Assembly (NCBI RefSeq): GCF_019399895.1
Contig: NW_027228788.1
Coordinates: 502,299-566,298, forward strand
DNA length: 64,000 nt
From: Cardiocondyla obscurior
Lineage: Eukaryota; Arthropoda; Insecta; Hymenoptera; Formicidae
Direction: 5' to 3'
Part shown: in pieces, positions 32,601-43,175 of the stretch
Position numbering within the stretch: the stretch's first letter is position 1
Layout of the letters: the number at the start of each line of letters is the position of its first letter
Position numbers and translations under genes: made by a program
Notes under the pieces: model-generated
Told to the model about the DNA's origin: nothing
The model's input: the letters and a program-made list of their open reading frames with translations, nothing else
Databases searched by the model: none

Positions 32601-34533
32601 ACTAGCAGGATTACAAGGTATCAAGTGTCTGGTATACCTGGACGACGTCGTGATATACGGACCGACACTTGAAGAACATAACAAAAGGCTGACGAGCGTA
32701 TTTAGCAGACTAAGAAAAAATAATCTAAAACTCCAACCAGACAAGTGCGAATTCCTACGGAAGGAAGTATTATTCCTAGGACACATAATTACAGAAAACG
32801 GAATACAACCAGATCCAGCAAAAATAAACGCAGTAAGAAACTACCCGATGCCGAAAAAAGTAAAAGATATACAAGCGTTTATAGGTCTGGCAGGATACTA
32901 CAGGAAATTCATAGAAAATTTTTCGAAAATAGCAAAACCACTAACAAAACTGACAAAAAAAGGAGAAAAATTCGAATGGGGAATAGAACAGCAGAACGCA
33001 TTCGAAATATTAAAAGAAAAGCTAACGACAGCTCCGGTGTTAAGTTACCCGGACTTCACGAGACAGTTCCTGGTAACAACAGATGCCTCGGATTATGCAA
33101 TCGGAGCAATACTATCACAGGGAACGGTCGGAGAAGACAAGCCGATCGCTTATGCCAGCAAAATTCTAAATAAAGCGGAGCGAAATTATAGTACAACGGA
33201 AAAAGAACTGCTAGCAATAGTATGGGCGGTAAAACATTTTCGACCATACGTATACGGAACAAAATTCATGATAATAACAGATCACAAACCATTAACATGG
33301 TTATTCAACGTAAATGATCCAGGCTCAAGACTGATACGCTGGAGATTAAAATTAGAAGAATACACATATCAGATAGTGCACAAAGACGGAAAGAAAAACA
33401 CAAACGCTGATGCACTAAGTAGAAACCCGATCGAAAAAACCGAAATAAATAAAATAGAAAACGAAACAAAAAAATATTCTGAAGAAGAAAAAATGGAAAT
33501 ATTAAAAGAATATCACGACTGCCCATTGGGAGGACACCAGGGTGTGAAACGTACAATAAATAGAATAAAACTCAACCATAATTGGCCAGGCATGAACAAA
33601 GAAGTGGAAGAATACATCAGTAAATGTGAAAAATGCCAAAAGAACAAACTAAGCAGAAAAACGAAAATGCCAATGGTAATAACCGACACGCCGGAAAAGC
33701 CATTCGAAAAATGTGCACTCGACATCGTAGGACCATTAACAGTAACAAACGCAGAAAATAAATACATCCTAACATTTCAAAATGCCTTAACGAAATTTAG
33801 CAAGGCAATACCAGTAGCAAATCAAGAAGCAACAACCGTGGCGAAAGCATTCGCAACAAAAATAATTTTTGAACATGGAATCCCAGAAAAAATACTAACA
33901 GATCAAGGAACAAACTTTGTAAGCGAAATGTTCAAAAACATATGCAAATTATTGAAAATCGAAAAAATACAAACAACGGCGTATCATCCGGAAAGCAATG
34001 GGGCGCTAGAGAGATCACATCGAACTCTAGCAGAATACCTAAGACATTATATAAACGGAGACCAAACCGATTGGGACGAGTGGGTACCGTATGCGATGTT
34101 CGCATATAATACGACACCGCACACAGCAACGGGATACACGCCGTTTGAATTAGTGTACGGGCACCAAGCCACACTGCCGACGGCACTGGCGACGGCACCA
34201 AGAAAAACGTACACATACGACGACTACGCGCAGGAACTAAGGGAACGATTACGCGCATCAAATACAATCGCGAAAGAACATTTAAAAGGAGAGAAAGAAA
34301 AATCGAAAACAAACTTCGATAAGAAAACAAGGGAAAGAAAATTCAAAATAGGAGATCAAGTCCTATTGCACGATAAAACAGTGAGAAGAGGAAGATCAAA
34401 GAAATTAGAAGCACAATGGATAGGACCGTACACGGTAAAAGAAAAATGCGGAGAAGTAAATTACAAAATAAAAGGAGGCAGAAGAAGCATAAGAGTGCAT
34501 GCAAATAGACTAAAAGCATTTGTAGAGCACTAA
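29692..34533 (+). CDS. gag-pol: Gag-Pol polyprotein
   Basis: 1613 codons in one frame. Gag ends in two CCHC knuckles (CNKCGKTGHIAREC near residue 417 and CTHCRKPGHTRDEC near 458). A protease follows with LVDSGST (about 570), then RT with FTTLDLASGYHQI and YLDDVVIYG (about 982), RNase H starting at VTTDASDYAIGAIL (about 1126), and integrase with an HHCC finger (GGHQG...CEKCQ), ALDIVGP, TDQGTNF and ESNGALERSH. The C-terminal GPYTV module replaces a chromodomain. The order PR-RT-RH-IN is that of Ty3/gypsy. Gag and Pol share one frame here, so no frameshift site is needed. Looks intact. Confidence 0.93.
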   Translation: MRPLRVAINALNDIRNRVRRVLDYEDDPATESEESVNIITPREFDFGEIDDALLNRGDGNIARRTHNQILADTPSDISGISDRGEFSLTSYDSSVFDPAEIFANNLNTTREKMTHNYSLLDGAVGGVPEILIDREVNALRELHTATPNPTQRQERLIEQVLENLREMNSRIVRLERRPNESRETRGNQEPIEGNGRAHGEVRNRPTEPTSTFKLKDARAMIPTVDGTNHAQTKEFLKACAYAARHVAREDTETLLEAVLCTKLKGAALLDFDARDITTFDQFLKEFEKTYLKKKGTSRLQTEMSSLKQKYGESATTYGLRVQKTAMELYEAMTDEEEMTSEQKRTVLKLIQRQTLHHFHMGLTDDIKTMVCTQHFETLKDAIEGAVEEEKIRVTKYKGTYEKTRTNKTHEKQRSSSITCNKCGKTGHIARECRSNKHINGFNLPRAETRARINNTEKFCTHCRKPGHTRDECWSVNGRPDTRWQGKDNRQTIRTRQSPAINIARTSRNRKETSRSKKSESESEEERQKPRVIRAAREYQVANIATKKVSNGLKLITLNVEQAKKGRLNLLVDSGSTITLIKVGNLKENTPIIEEKMALTGVTGHKINTIGKIRATVKIGRKNVKQKMYVVRDDFPIEYEGILGIDFLTKQRASCLHGKEQIVIDGVKFKLHPYEKYILPPRSKTILRAITSQNQVGVINAEETKPGVFIGNCLVAPKDNECPVSVLNMTEKPMEIHTPQVEIEELRTINSAKVLTLNKRTDNETIQERSKKLMKQLRTDHLNKEEKRELEKICLHYCDIFYLEGDALTYTAAVKHEVNTPNENPPINSRPYRLPEKHKEEVNRQIDKVLKKDIIRQSSSQWNAPILVVPKKVDASGKAKLRIVVDFRKINEITIGDSFPIPNITEILDQLGNAKYFTTLDLASGYHQIQIKEEHKCKTAFSTPHGHYEFNRMPFGLKNAPATFQRLMNSVLAGLQGIKCLVYLDDVVIYGPTLEEHNKRLTSVFSRLRKNNLKLQPDKCEFLRKEVLFLGHIITENGIQPDPAKINAVRNYPMPKKVKDIQAFIGLAGYYRKFIENFSKIAKPLTKLTKKGEKFEWGIEQQNAFEILKEKLTTAPVLSYPDFTRQFLVTTDASDYAIGAILSQGTVGEDKPIAYASKILNKAERNYSTTEKELLAIVWAVKHFRPYVYGTKFMIITDHKPLTWLFNVNDPGSRLIRWRLKLEEYTYQIVHKDGKKNTNADALSRNPIEKTEINKIENETKKYSEEEKMEILKEYHDCPLGGHQGVKRTINRIKLNHNWPGMNKEVEEYISKCEKCQKNKLSRKTKMPMVITDTPEKPFEKCALDIVGPLTVTNAENKYILTFQNALTKFSKAIPVANQEATTVAKAFATKIIFEHGIPEKILTDQGTNFVSEMFKNICKLLKIEKIQTTAYHPESNGALERSHRTLAEYLRHYINGDQTDWDEWVPYAMFAYNTTPHTATGYTPFELVYGHQATLPTALATAPRKTYTYDDYAQELRERLRASNTIAKEHLKGEKEKSKTNFDKKTRERKFKIGDQVLLHDKTVRRGRSKKLEAQWIGPYTVKEKCGEVNYKIKGGRRSIRVHANRLKAFVEH

Positions 34534-34558
34534 CAAAAAAAAAAAAAAAAAATTTTTT

Positions 34559-34861
34559 TTACTCACCAGAATGCATTGGGTAAACGGCGCGATGTTCGCC
34601 GTCCGGACGATCTTCAACGACGATTAAAAAGTTCGGCACAGGAGTGAGCCGATAAACCCGCGACCGAACAGGGGGTATATCGCCCAATTGACACTCGAAA
34701 CAACGAAGCGCCATAAACTCCCGCCGGCAGGTAGTACAAGACACCCACCGGCGAGAAGACTCCGCAACGTCAAAAAGGACATCCACAGATGAACTATAGA
34801 AAATAAAAAACAGATGAGTACAAAACAAAAAAGTTCCCGAAGAAATAGAGAAAAAACTCAA
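34559..34861 (-). other. Unexplained GC-richer block with antisense ORF
   Basis: Between gag-pol and env, 34560-34800 lacks the strong A-richness of the sense strand around it and follows an A18T8 tract. On the minus strand about 100 codons are open. The frame holds Cys pairs (CTTCRREF, RCFEC) and PNFLIVVEDRPDGEH, and ends at a GTGAGT donor-like site (near 34567). It could be a captured host exon in reverse, a regulatory segment or chance. No family was recognised. Confidence 0.35.
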
Positions 34862-35178
34862 ACACGTACGACATTATAAAAAAATTTTTTTTTCTGAACA
34901 GCGAGAAGGCAACTGACAGACTGACAGAACGGACAACGAGGCTAAGAGACAAATCCGACGCGATATAAAAATGCATATTAAAATTTTGAGAAGTGCAACG
35001 CGAAACCGCGCGAACACAGCAGAGAAAAGTTATAAAGACTTACCTCGTATCATAATACACAGTCGCTCCCACGAAAAACACACACGCACATAACAGATAA
35101 CACACGCGAAAAGAAATAGAAATTAAAACACGAAAAAACCGCGAGAAATCAATCTGAAAGAAAAAAATCATCTTTCAG

Positions 35179-36999
35179 AATAATAATCACCGTGACGCTG
35201 GGCGCAAGCGAAAAACCGCCGGAGATAAGCTCACCGTACACGGTAACGCAGTTCGTACATGAACCCGGACTCTACTACGAAAACGTGGGACAACTGCAAC
35301 TATCAGACGCGTCGTGGAAATTAGTAATAATAACTAAAACACAAGAATTAAAAGCGCAATATGAAAAACTACAAGAACGGGTAAAAGACGGAGAAAAAGC
35401 GTGCGAAACATATAGCGGAGAATTACTTAAGGATAAATGTAAATACTTAGCAGAAACAGTACGATCCCAAAACGAAAAACTAATAACAGCGATAGAATTA
35501 TTAACAACATATGAGGCACAAAAAACAAAGCGAGGATTAATAGACGTAATAGGAACAATAAGTAAAAAGCTATTCGGAACAATGGACGCGGGCGACGAAA
35601 AAGTAATAAGCGAACAGTTAGAAATATTAACGAAAAGACAGCAAACGTTACAACATGTAGCAAAAAATCAGCTAAAAGTAATAAATAGTTCGATTGGTCA
35701 CATACAGGAATTAGAGGAAACAATAAAGTACCACGAGAAAGTTATAACAAACGCGACGAAGCTATTAAGCAAAAAAGTAGACGGGATAACGGGACAAGTA
35801 GAAATGACGGAACATTTCTACATATTAAGAATGTTAATAACGGATCTATTAACGAACGTGCAAGAGACAATGGAATTTATAGCACAAACGAAATTGGGAA
35901 TAAAAAACACGCGAATGTTACCGGTTAATAAAATAATCGAAGAATTAAAAGAAGCAACCGCGCACCTAGAAGAAGGGACGTATTTCCCCTTTAGAATCAA
36001 TACAAAAAATTGGAACGCGATAGAAAAATATGCGGAAATAAGCGCATATAGCGACGAGCAAATGATAGTCACAATAATAAGATTCCCGATAGTAGACGAT
36101 GCAAGGTACGAATTAAAAAGAGTAACGCCGTTTCCTGTATTAGACAAATCGAACGAGAACGTATTTAAAATAATAGAAATAGAACATGAATACATAGCAG
36201 TAGATAGAGAAAACAATAATTACTTAACATTAAAAAGAGAGGATATCAAACAATGCGCAAATAACAATAATATATATATATATATGCGAACAAAGCCTCC
36301 CGGTATACCATACCAGAGCAAGCGCGAGGTAAGAGCGATTACCGAGCCAGCAAAAAAGCCGGACACGTGCGTAACGCGAGAAGTTGCATCACGGGCAACA
36401 TTCTGGATAGCAGTAAGCGAACCACAAGAGTGGATATACTCCACAACAAAGGAGCAGACAATAGAAATTCAATGTAGACATAGACCGAGTAAAAATTAGA
36501 AATAAATAGAACAGGAATAGTAAAATTAAGAACAGCATGCAAACTAACAACGACAGAAATGACAATAAAAACAAGAAACACGATAGGAGAAAGCAAAATA
36601 GAACAACACGTACCGACGTATAATCTAACAAACATAGAAACAGAACAGGGCGAAAAAACCGACTCAATAATAAAGAAAATAGAAGAAATAAGCCGCGACA
36701 AGGTAATAAAAAACCCGAACGAATTAAATAAATTAGGGATAGAATTAAATAGAATGGACAAGCAACTAGACGGAAATGTAATATTAACAAATAAAATAAT
36801 CATGTACACAACGGGCACAAGCGCCACAATAATAGCTATAATAGCGATTATAGTACTAGCAATAGTAATAGTAAAACTGTACAAAAAGAAAAAGAATAAA
36901 GTAACCGAACAAATAATCCTACCCAGCGAAATAAAAAGAAGAAAAAAGAAAGAAACGCCGAATGTAAAAACACCACGACCAACGGTGATACAATTGTAA
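35179..36999 (+). pseudogene. env: Envelope glycoprotein (baculovirus F-like), one break
   Basis: The frame is open from the acceptor at 35177-35178 (TCTTTCAG). It has a furin-type site KTKR followed by a hydrophobic GLIDVIGT fusion-peptide-like start, heptad-rich helices, and a Cys-containing domain. The frame stops at 36499 just after an A run; the C-terminal part reopens in another frame (36559-36999) with a membrane anchor (IIAIIAIIVLAIVIV) and a basic tail. In this family env drives membrane fusion. As read, the anchor is separated from the ectodomain. Confidence 0.8.
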
Positions 37000-37072
37000 G
37001 TAGAATAAGCGAACATATTGTAAGGAAGAAAAGATTGAGGTGTATAAACACACTCAACCTTTTCTTCCCCCT

Positions 37073-37084
37073 AGGGGGGAGGGA
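37073..37084 (+). other. Polypurine tract
   Basis: AGGGGGGAGGGA abuts the 3' LTR, the standard site of plus-strand priming. Confidence 0.85.
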
Positions 37085-37620
37085 TGTTGTAACCCAAACC
37101 CCGTTACAACACGAAACATGACGCAGGGCATTTCGGCATAAGTATCTCGTAATTAAATAACCTCGGAGGATGCAAGATCAGCAAACCTCCTTAAGAAATT
37201 AAATAATAAGAAACAAAAGAGAAACACGTGCGAGAACTTATTGCCGAAATCGCTAAGGTTGCATTCGCCGAACAACCGAAGTTCGGCATTGCAACCCGAT
37301 GACGCCAAGGCCCTGCGTCACTATTAAATAACCGCGAACCGTCACGGACGGACAGTCGCATCTGAGTCCGTACCGTAAGCCGAGAGCGTGAGGTAATCAA
37401 AGTTCGGTCGCGTGCCATGTAAGAGGAGACCTCGCGGAGCCGAGGACGTGTGACAACGCGGGGACGTGCGCCGAACCGACCAAAAGGGAAACATAGGAAG
37501 ATAGAAAAAGTGTAACAACGCAACTTAATAAAAAATCTAAGTCTTTATTAAAAACTATTACTTTCGCCCTCTCTCACGGATCCCGAAGGACGGACCCCGT
37601 GCACCGGCCCCGGTGCAACA
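37085..37620 (+). repeat. 3' LTR of errantivirus
   Basis: 536 bases; the extra length relative to the 5' LTR is mainly near its start (TGTTGTAACCCAAACCCC). Followed by GTTT, the target duplication. Confidence 0.9.
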
Positions 37621-37624
37621 GTTT

Positions 37625-37649
37625 GTTTACGTATGTTTGGGACACCCTG
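37625..37649. mobile_element. Right end of split fold-back MITE
   Basis: Continues from the errantivirus duplication to GGGACACCCTG, followed by TA. Pairs with 28047-28071. Confidence 0.8.
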
Positions 37650-37651
37650 TA

Positions 37652-37865
37652 TAAAACACAAAAACTGAAAAGTCCTCATAACGTGCGTTGCATATATATT
37701 TTGAAGGTGGTTCTCATAATGTACGAAAATTCTTGAAGATATTACGAGGTCCGGTCCACATAATGTACGGTATTCATTAAAATATTACGAGAACTGTCCT
37801 CATAATATCGTTTGGTCTACATAATATACAGTGGTTTAATGAAATTGTCCTCATAATATACCTCT

Positions 37866-37866
<1 letters not shown>
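37652..37866 (+). repeat. Array of GTCCTCATAATGTACG-like motifs
   Basis: Five or six imperfect forward copies at about 30-45 base spacing (near 37669, 37706, 37750, 37795, 37816 and 37840), some as GGTCCACATAATGTACGG. This is the densest run of the motif outside the palindrome. Confidence 0.6.

Positions 37867-37926
<60 letters not shown>
37867..37926. repeat. (AT)n microsatellite
   Basis: AT dinucleotide run in which the second TGTTACGTC element sits; AT repeats resume after that element at 40671. Confidence 0.95.
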
Positions 37927-37930
<4 letters not shown>

Positions 37931-38683
37931 ACGTCTCCGACTCCGCGTCTCTTTTTTTCGACATATATTAAAATTTTAGTTAAGGGGAAGGTAGACCGTA
38001 GTCCATTGTAACAAAAAAAAGGAACTTCAGAGCCTTTCAGAAGATAATTCATAAGACGTCAACATATTCCGGGACAATTTGTTGCGTGAAAGCATAAAAA
38101 ACATGCAACAAATTGTAAACGGGCGCCAACGAAAGTCAGACAAAGAATTTGTCTAGACATAATACAAAAAATCAAAACCTAAGGGGCTCATAAATATTTC
38201 AACTTTGATAACCTGTCCGTCACAGGAAAAGAAAAAATAACTTTTTCTTAAAATTGTAATTGCGTATAGATCCTGAGCTTTAGAAAAACCAAGGGCGCTA
38301 GAGGCCCGTAATTACTGGAGTATGTGGTGCAGACAAAGGCAATAAAGTCAGGTAACCATTCGTCATATGGAAGGTAAAAGTTTCCCCACCATCCCTCAAT
38401 GGAAATGATAGTAAAATTCTGAAAGGCTCGGAAGGGATAACTCGTTGAAGCGGGGGTGCTTCGTAGGCATATTATTTCCTTAAAACCAATGGATTTCGGA
38501 AACTCCTCACCAAAATTTAGAAACTAAGGGCGAAAACTTAGAAGTTTAAGAAATAGAGAAGGGATGAGGTGCGAATGCCCAATAATTTTAAGATAGGAAA
38601 AGTGGAGGAACAAGCTCTGCAAATGAAAAATTAGAATTTCGGAAAAGTGAAAATTCGGGAAGAGTCCTCCCCTTTTCCGAGCT

Positions 38684-38690
38684 TATAAAA
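38684..38690 (+). promoter_or_regulatory. TATA box of third TGTTACGTC element
   Basis: TATAAAA at the position equivalent to 20632, upstream of an exon ending at 38826. Confidence 0.55.
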
Positions 38691-38825
38691 TCTTGCGCTT
38701 TGGCGGAGCACGCTCTCTTGCATCTTAGCTACAGCCGATAAAGTTTATTTGAAATTTACGTGAGTGTCAGAGTGTGCAAGACGAACCATCAGGTATCGAA
38801 GAAGCAGTTAGAAAATCGCCTAAAA

Positions 38826-40104
38826 AGTAAGTCTCAACGTTACAATATGTATCCTCGCGAAATTCGATTCCACTAAATGTATTTTCCAAACCAATTGTTT
38901 TCTAAGTATAATCAAAGAGAGAAGGAAATGTCCGAGTCGAGGTTCCGCGGTTTTGATTCTGTTCGGTTGTTCCTGTGATCTGTTAAATGTGTGAGAATGC
39001 CTGCTTTCGAATATCGGCCAGGATACGCTGTCGAATAACCAGCAATTTTCAGTGGTTTACGCCGCGAAATACTGCTGGAAGTTTGGCGACTGTCCACGGC
39101 TAAAGAATCGGCAAGCGATTCTCGCCAAAAATAGATTACGTGGATTCACTCATGGACGAGTCGAGGCCTTCGGAAATCGTCGGTGACGAATCTCCTTCGC
39201 TCCTTTCTTTGTTAAACCTTGCAAAATCTGTTGAATCAAATTAAAAATAAAATTATAAATTTTAGTGGAATCTTTTAATAAGAAAACTCTCAAGAAAAGC
39301 CGGGCGTGAAGGAATAAACAGATTAAGAATCTGAGGGAGCTGGTCCGCCGCTTCTTTATCCAGTACTTGCTCGCGGCGGCGCCAAGCGAAGAGGTGTTCG
39401 TCTCTCCTGCGCGCAACGAAGAGAGACCGTGGTCTTCTCGTCCGGGCCCTCCGCCACCGTCACCTATCCACGGCGACCCGGAACCGTTGCACGGATATGT
39501 CCCGCAAAAAGAGATCCTAAGCGTCCCAAGCGAAAATTCAACCTGCGAAATCAATCTTTCGAATCAGTCCACGGAGCCGGGATCGGAACAATTCCGCCCC
39601 ACGACTCCTTCGTATACCCCGAATTCTTCCCTCATCTCCGAACCACGGTTTCTCGGAGGTGAGCCAAGAGCCTGCTCCTCTCCTCTCTCACCACCTTCTT
39701 TTTCATTCGAATCTGAGGAAGCCGACTCTCTGGGCGAAGATGAATCCATCTCTCTCCCAGGAGTAGACTTCCCCGATCAATCTCCATCTCCCGTCCCGAG
39801 TATTGAGATCCTCGAGGAGCATCCGGAACCGAGAGAGGTTATAGATCCTCTCCTGGAGCTCCTACGCAGGGCCTGTACTCCGTGGACAGATCCTGTCCCG
39901 GAAAGGGCCTTCTCCATCGGCCCTGACCACTTTGAACCGGAAGAGATTAGGAGTCAGGCAGCTCGGTCTGCTCCTGATTCTCATTTCTTTATATACTATC
40001 CCGGGGTGGAATTTCCTTTCCTGGCCCCGATGCGACTCATAGATCTTGTGTTTCCGAGATCCACAGCGAGGGTGGTGGAGATAGAGGGAGTCACATTAGA
40101 TTAA
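38826..40104 (+). pseudogene. Pro/Ser/Glu-rich protein, third copy, nonsense mutation
   Basis: Join of 38826 (A) with 39266-40104; the ATG again forms across a GTAAGT/TTTTAG intron. The frame is open for 14 codons, then TGA at 39307 replaces the CGA (Arg) codon of the other copies, a typical CpG change. After it the frame is open to the stop at 40104. The final 90 residues keep DPLLELLR, CTPWTDPVPER, FIYYPGVE and FPRSTAR, about three quarters identical to the other copies by eye. Middle regions are less alike. Confidence 0.65.
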
Positions 40105-40669
40105 ATCATATAACCATTCACACATACACACACATATACATATTGTAAATACTCTCTTGTCTTCCGAAATGTTAAATTTATACTTATTCATCCGGTTTCA
40201 ACCTCTTTCATATTATTTAATTTTTACTGTAAAAACATTGACGTTATTTTTATATTTAAAACGATCTGATTAAATTTTCTAAATTGTCTCTGTCATTTTA
40301 TTGATCAACTTTTATTTTGTAATTCCAATCATTATATTTAGAATTAAATTGTTAATTTTGCGTTACTGAAATCATGATTTAATTATTTCATTATTACCCT
40401 GAATTATCCTACTAAAGCGAACAATCACGCCTGGTTCTCTCCCAGAGAATAAGGATTCATTTCCTTTCTCTAAAAAGGAACCACTTACGCGCTCAATTGG
40501 AATCCGAGATATTAAAATAAATAATCTGCGCGTAACATTGTGAAGATTCGAATCTCGAATCTCACGTAAATTCGGTGGTACGTCACTTTTTTACCTTACT
40601 GTCAAATTCCATTCCCGAGGATTCCTTCCAATTAATTAATTAAATAAAATTAACCTTCTTGACGTAACA

Positions 40670-41094
40670 ATATATATATATATATATATAAAATACTTGA
40701 TTTGGTAAATCTGAAGGAGACTGGCGACCTCACGGATTGACCTGAAATTTTTTTGTGAGATAGATTTCCACCTTCTGATAACAAATCCATAAGTTAAAAG
40801 CGTCGCTCGCTTCTACTTTCTTTTTTATTTTTAAAGATCGCAATTTTGAGGTTAGGAAATCCGTCACATCACTCCACACAGATCAATGCTGGGACACATA
40901 TACGTTCCACGCAGACCAACGTTTTATTAAAAAATTTATAAAACAAATTATAATTTGTAACAATATTAATAAAATTTACAAATATTTAAAATTACATTTT
41001 TTTAACGATTACTTTCAACTTCTGTACATATTCCGCATATCCCTAGCGCTCTCATAACAGTATATGTTCATTAAATTCAAATTCAAAATTTCTT
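40670..41094. other. Intergenic, no gene seen
   Basis: Continued TA repeat, then AT-rich sequence. The Merlin 5' end may lie here but was not located. Confidence 0.5.
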
Positions 41095-42840
41095 TTGTTT
41101 TGTATAACTTTATTTTCTTTTGAAATGTTTACAATGCCAAACTATCATTTAGTTTCAATTTATTTTTTACTTGTCACAATGCAGCTGTACGAATTTTTAT
41201 CTGTAACTTGTAACAGAGAAAAGTTATTTGAATTTTTAATAAAACATAAAATAATTGAAAATGACATACTGTGTCCAAAGTGCAATACAAAATTAATAAT
41301 CGATAAAGAAACTTTTATTTAGATGTTATAAAGTGTTTTATAAAAAAGACAAGCACAAAAAGAAAATTAAAATAAATTGTAATTTTAAAGTCAGTGGCAA
41401 AATTAATACATGATTTAGCAATTCTAAACTAAATATCAAAACGATATGCAGATTAAGTGCATATTTTATAATGCTGAAACCACCTAGGCATAGTTTTTAT
41501 GCACAGAATTAAAACTTTTTGACTATTTGGTTGTAGATTGGATTTCCTTTTACCGAGAAGTAAGTATCATTAAATTTACTTAATATATTATATTATAATA
41601 TATTATAATATTAATATACAGGGTGTCCCAAAGTCATGTAGACAAACTTTGGAACTAAGTAGATCTCGTCATTTTAAGACAAAAAGTCCTTTACCATTTT
41701 TTGTTCCGAGTAATATTAAGCGAGATAATAATTATTGAAAATTAGGTCTTTTGGGCGGATCTTACTGCCCCTCACACCGCGCGGAGACGTTCTATCCGTC
41801 GGTAGTCTTCAATCCTTGCGTTCTCGATCATCGATAATTTTCTTTGTATTGTTACGCGTCGTCGCCTTTTTTTGATTCCTGTTTTAGCTCAGTTTATCTA
41901 GGCGGGCCGATCGTAACCGCCTGTTTTGCCCCGCGCTCCTTCACTTTTCTTATCACAGATCGAGAACGCAAAGATTGCGGACTACCGATGGATAGACCGT
42001 TTCCGCGCGGTGTGGGGAGCAGTAAGTTCCGCCCAAAAGACATAATTTTCAATAATTATTATCTCGTTTAATATTACTCGGAATAAAAAATGATAAAGGA
42101 CTTTTCGTCTTAAAATGACGAGATTTACTTAGTTTCAAAGTTTGTCTACATGACTTTGGGACACCCTGTATAGGTTTGCATTGACTGGACAACCAAAAAC
42201 TGTTCCGTACTTGAAGGCCCAGGTAAAATTGTTGAAATAGACGAAGCCAAAATTGGCAAAAGGAAATACAATTGTGGCCGAATTATACAAGGAAAATAGA
42301 TCTTCGGCGGATAGGAACGAGAGAGCAAAAAAATATTTTTAGTACCAGTTCCAGATCGTTCTGAAGGAACATTAACTAAATTAATTAAAACATGGATTTT
42401 GCCTGGAACAACGATAATGTCAGATTGTTGGAAGTCATAACTGTTTAAGCAGTAAAGGCTTCCAACATTTGACAGTAAATTCCATGAATTTCGTTGATCT
42501 AGACACAGGTAAAATATTTAAAGTTAAAGTTAATATATTAAAAATAACAAAAATTAAATATTTTTATTTTTTAGGAGCTCATACACAACATATTGAACGT
42601 GTTTGGAGAGAAGTTCGAGCTAATATCCCACGGTACGGAACACGTACTGAACATCTTGTGGGATATTTAGCTGAATTTTTTTTTCAAACGCGTTCATAAA
42701 TATGAAGAACGTATTTCTGAATTTTTTAAAGCAATATCAGATTTACATCCGTCAGAAACTCAGTTAAATCCTGGTCCAAGTTTATCCGAACTTGGTCCGA
42801 GTTCACCTGAACCTGGTCCCAGTACCAGAAACTAAATGTT
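41095..42840 (+). pseudogene. Merlin (ISXO2-like) transposase remnant
   Basis: The N-terminal part has a zinc-ribbon-like CPKCNTKL. The DDE region of the IS1016/ISXO2 type follows in several frames: VEIDEAKIGKRKYNCGR, PDRSEGTLTKLIKTW, MSDCWKSY, and HTQHIERVWREVRANIPRYG, then a C-terminal tail ending near 42834. It is broken by stops, a probable short intron or insertion at 42510-42573, a T-run frameshift (42677) and a 550-base MITE inserted after DWISFYREV. Inactive. Confidence 0.8.
41619..42168. mobile_element. Fold-back MITE with CAGGGTGTCCCAAAG ends
   Basis: Starts CAGGGTGTCCC and ends GGGACACCCTG with TA on both sides. Terminal repeats are about 130 bases and nearly perfect. No coding sequence. 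Related in end sequence to the MITE at 28047, inserted in Merlin. Confidence 0.85.
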
Positions 42841-43175
42841 ACAAATTGTTACAAATTTTAATGTTTGTTTTGTAAATTTTTTGTTTTGTAAATTTTTTGA
42901 TTTATAAATTTTTTGTTGTATAAAGGACCCCGCACATATTTTATGGAAAATAGCTCTCGGTTAAATTCGCTCAAATTTTGCTATCTTCTAGAATTTGTTA
43001 TTCTGAACAAAAGTTTCCATGGCCGCAACAAAATCTGACGAATCGTTTTTGCTCTATAAGGGTTCGAGTATCGGTAATACTAGTGTGCAGTTAATCACAA
43101 ATCAAACCTTTTGCTAAATAACAAAAACTTATTATCTTGGGCTTGAATAAGAAAAGAAAATACATTATTCGGGGA
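42841..43175. other. Intergenic, no gene seen
   Basis: AT-rich sequence between the Merlin remnant and a gypsy LTR; nothing supported. Confidence 0.5.

Larger units (their letters stand above)
28556..37620 (+). mobile_element. Errantivirus (Ty3/gypsy endogenous retrovirus)
   Basis: A 9065-base element with two LTRs that begin TGTTGTAACCC and end GGTGCAACA, a GTTT duplication on both sides, PBS, repeat-rich leader, one gag-pol ORF, env region and a polypurine tract. The LTRs differ by roughly six substitutions plus small indels, so the insertion is fairly recent. gag-pol is open throughout; env has one break. Confidence 0.92.
37927..40669 (+). mobile_element. TGTTACGTC element, diverged third copy
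   Basis: 2743 bases, ends TGTTACGTC and GACGTAACA, inserted in ATAT repeat on both sides. It shares the order of the other copies: TATA box, short exon, intron, ORF, AT-rich tail. Nucleotide sequence is well diverged from the palindrome copies, yet the C-terminal protein region is still similar, so the family is more than one recent burst. Confidence 0.7.

Noticed and set aside
37867..37926. (AT)n tract as a replication origin or regulatory site
   Set aside because: It is a plain microsatellite; its only visible role is as target of a TGTTACGTC element.
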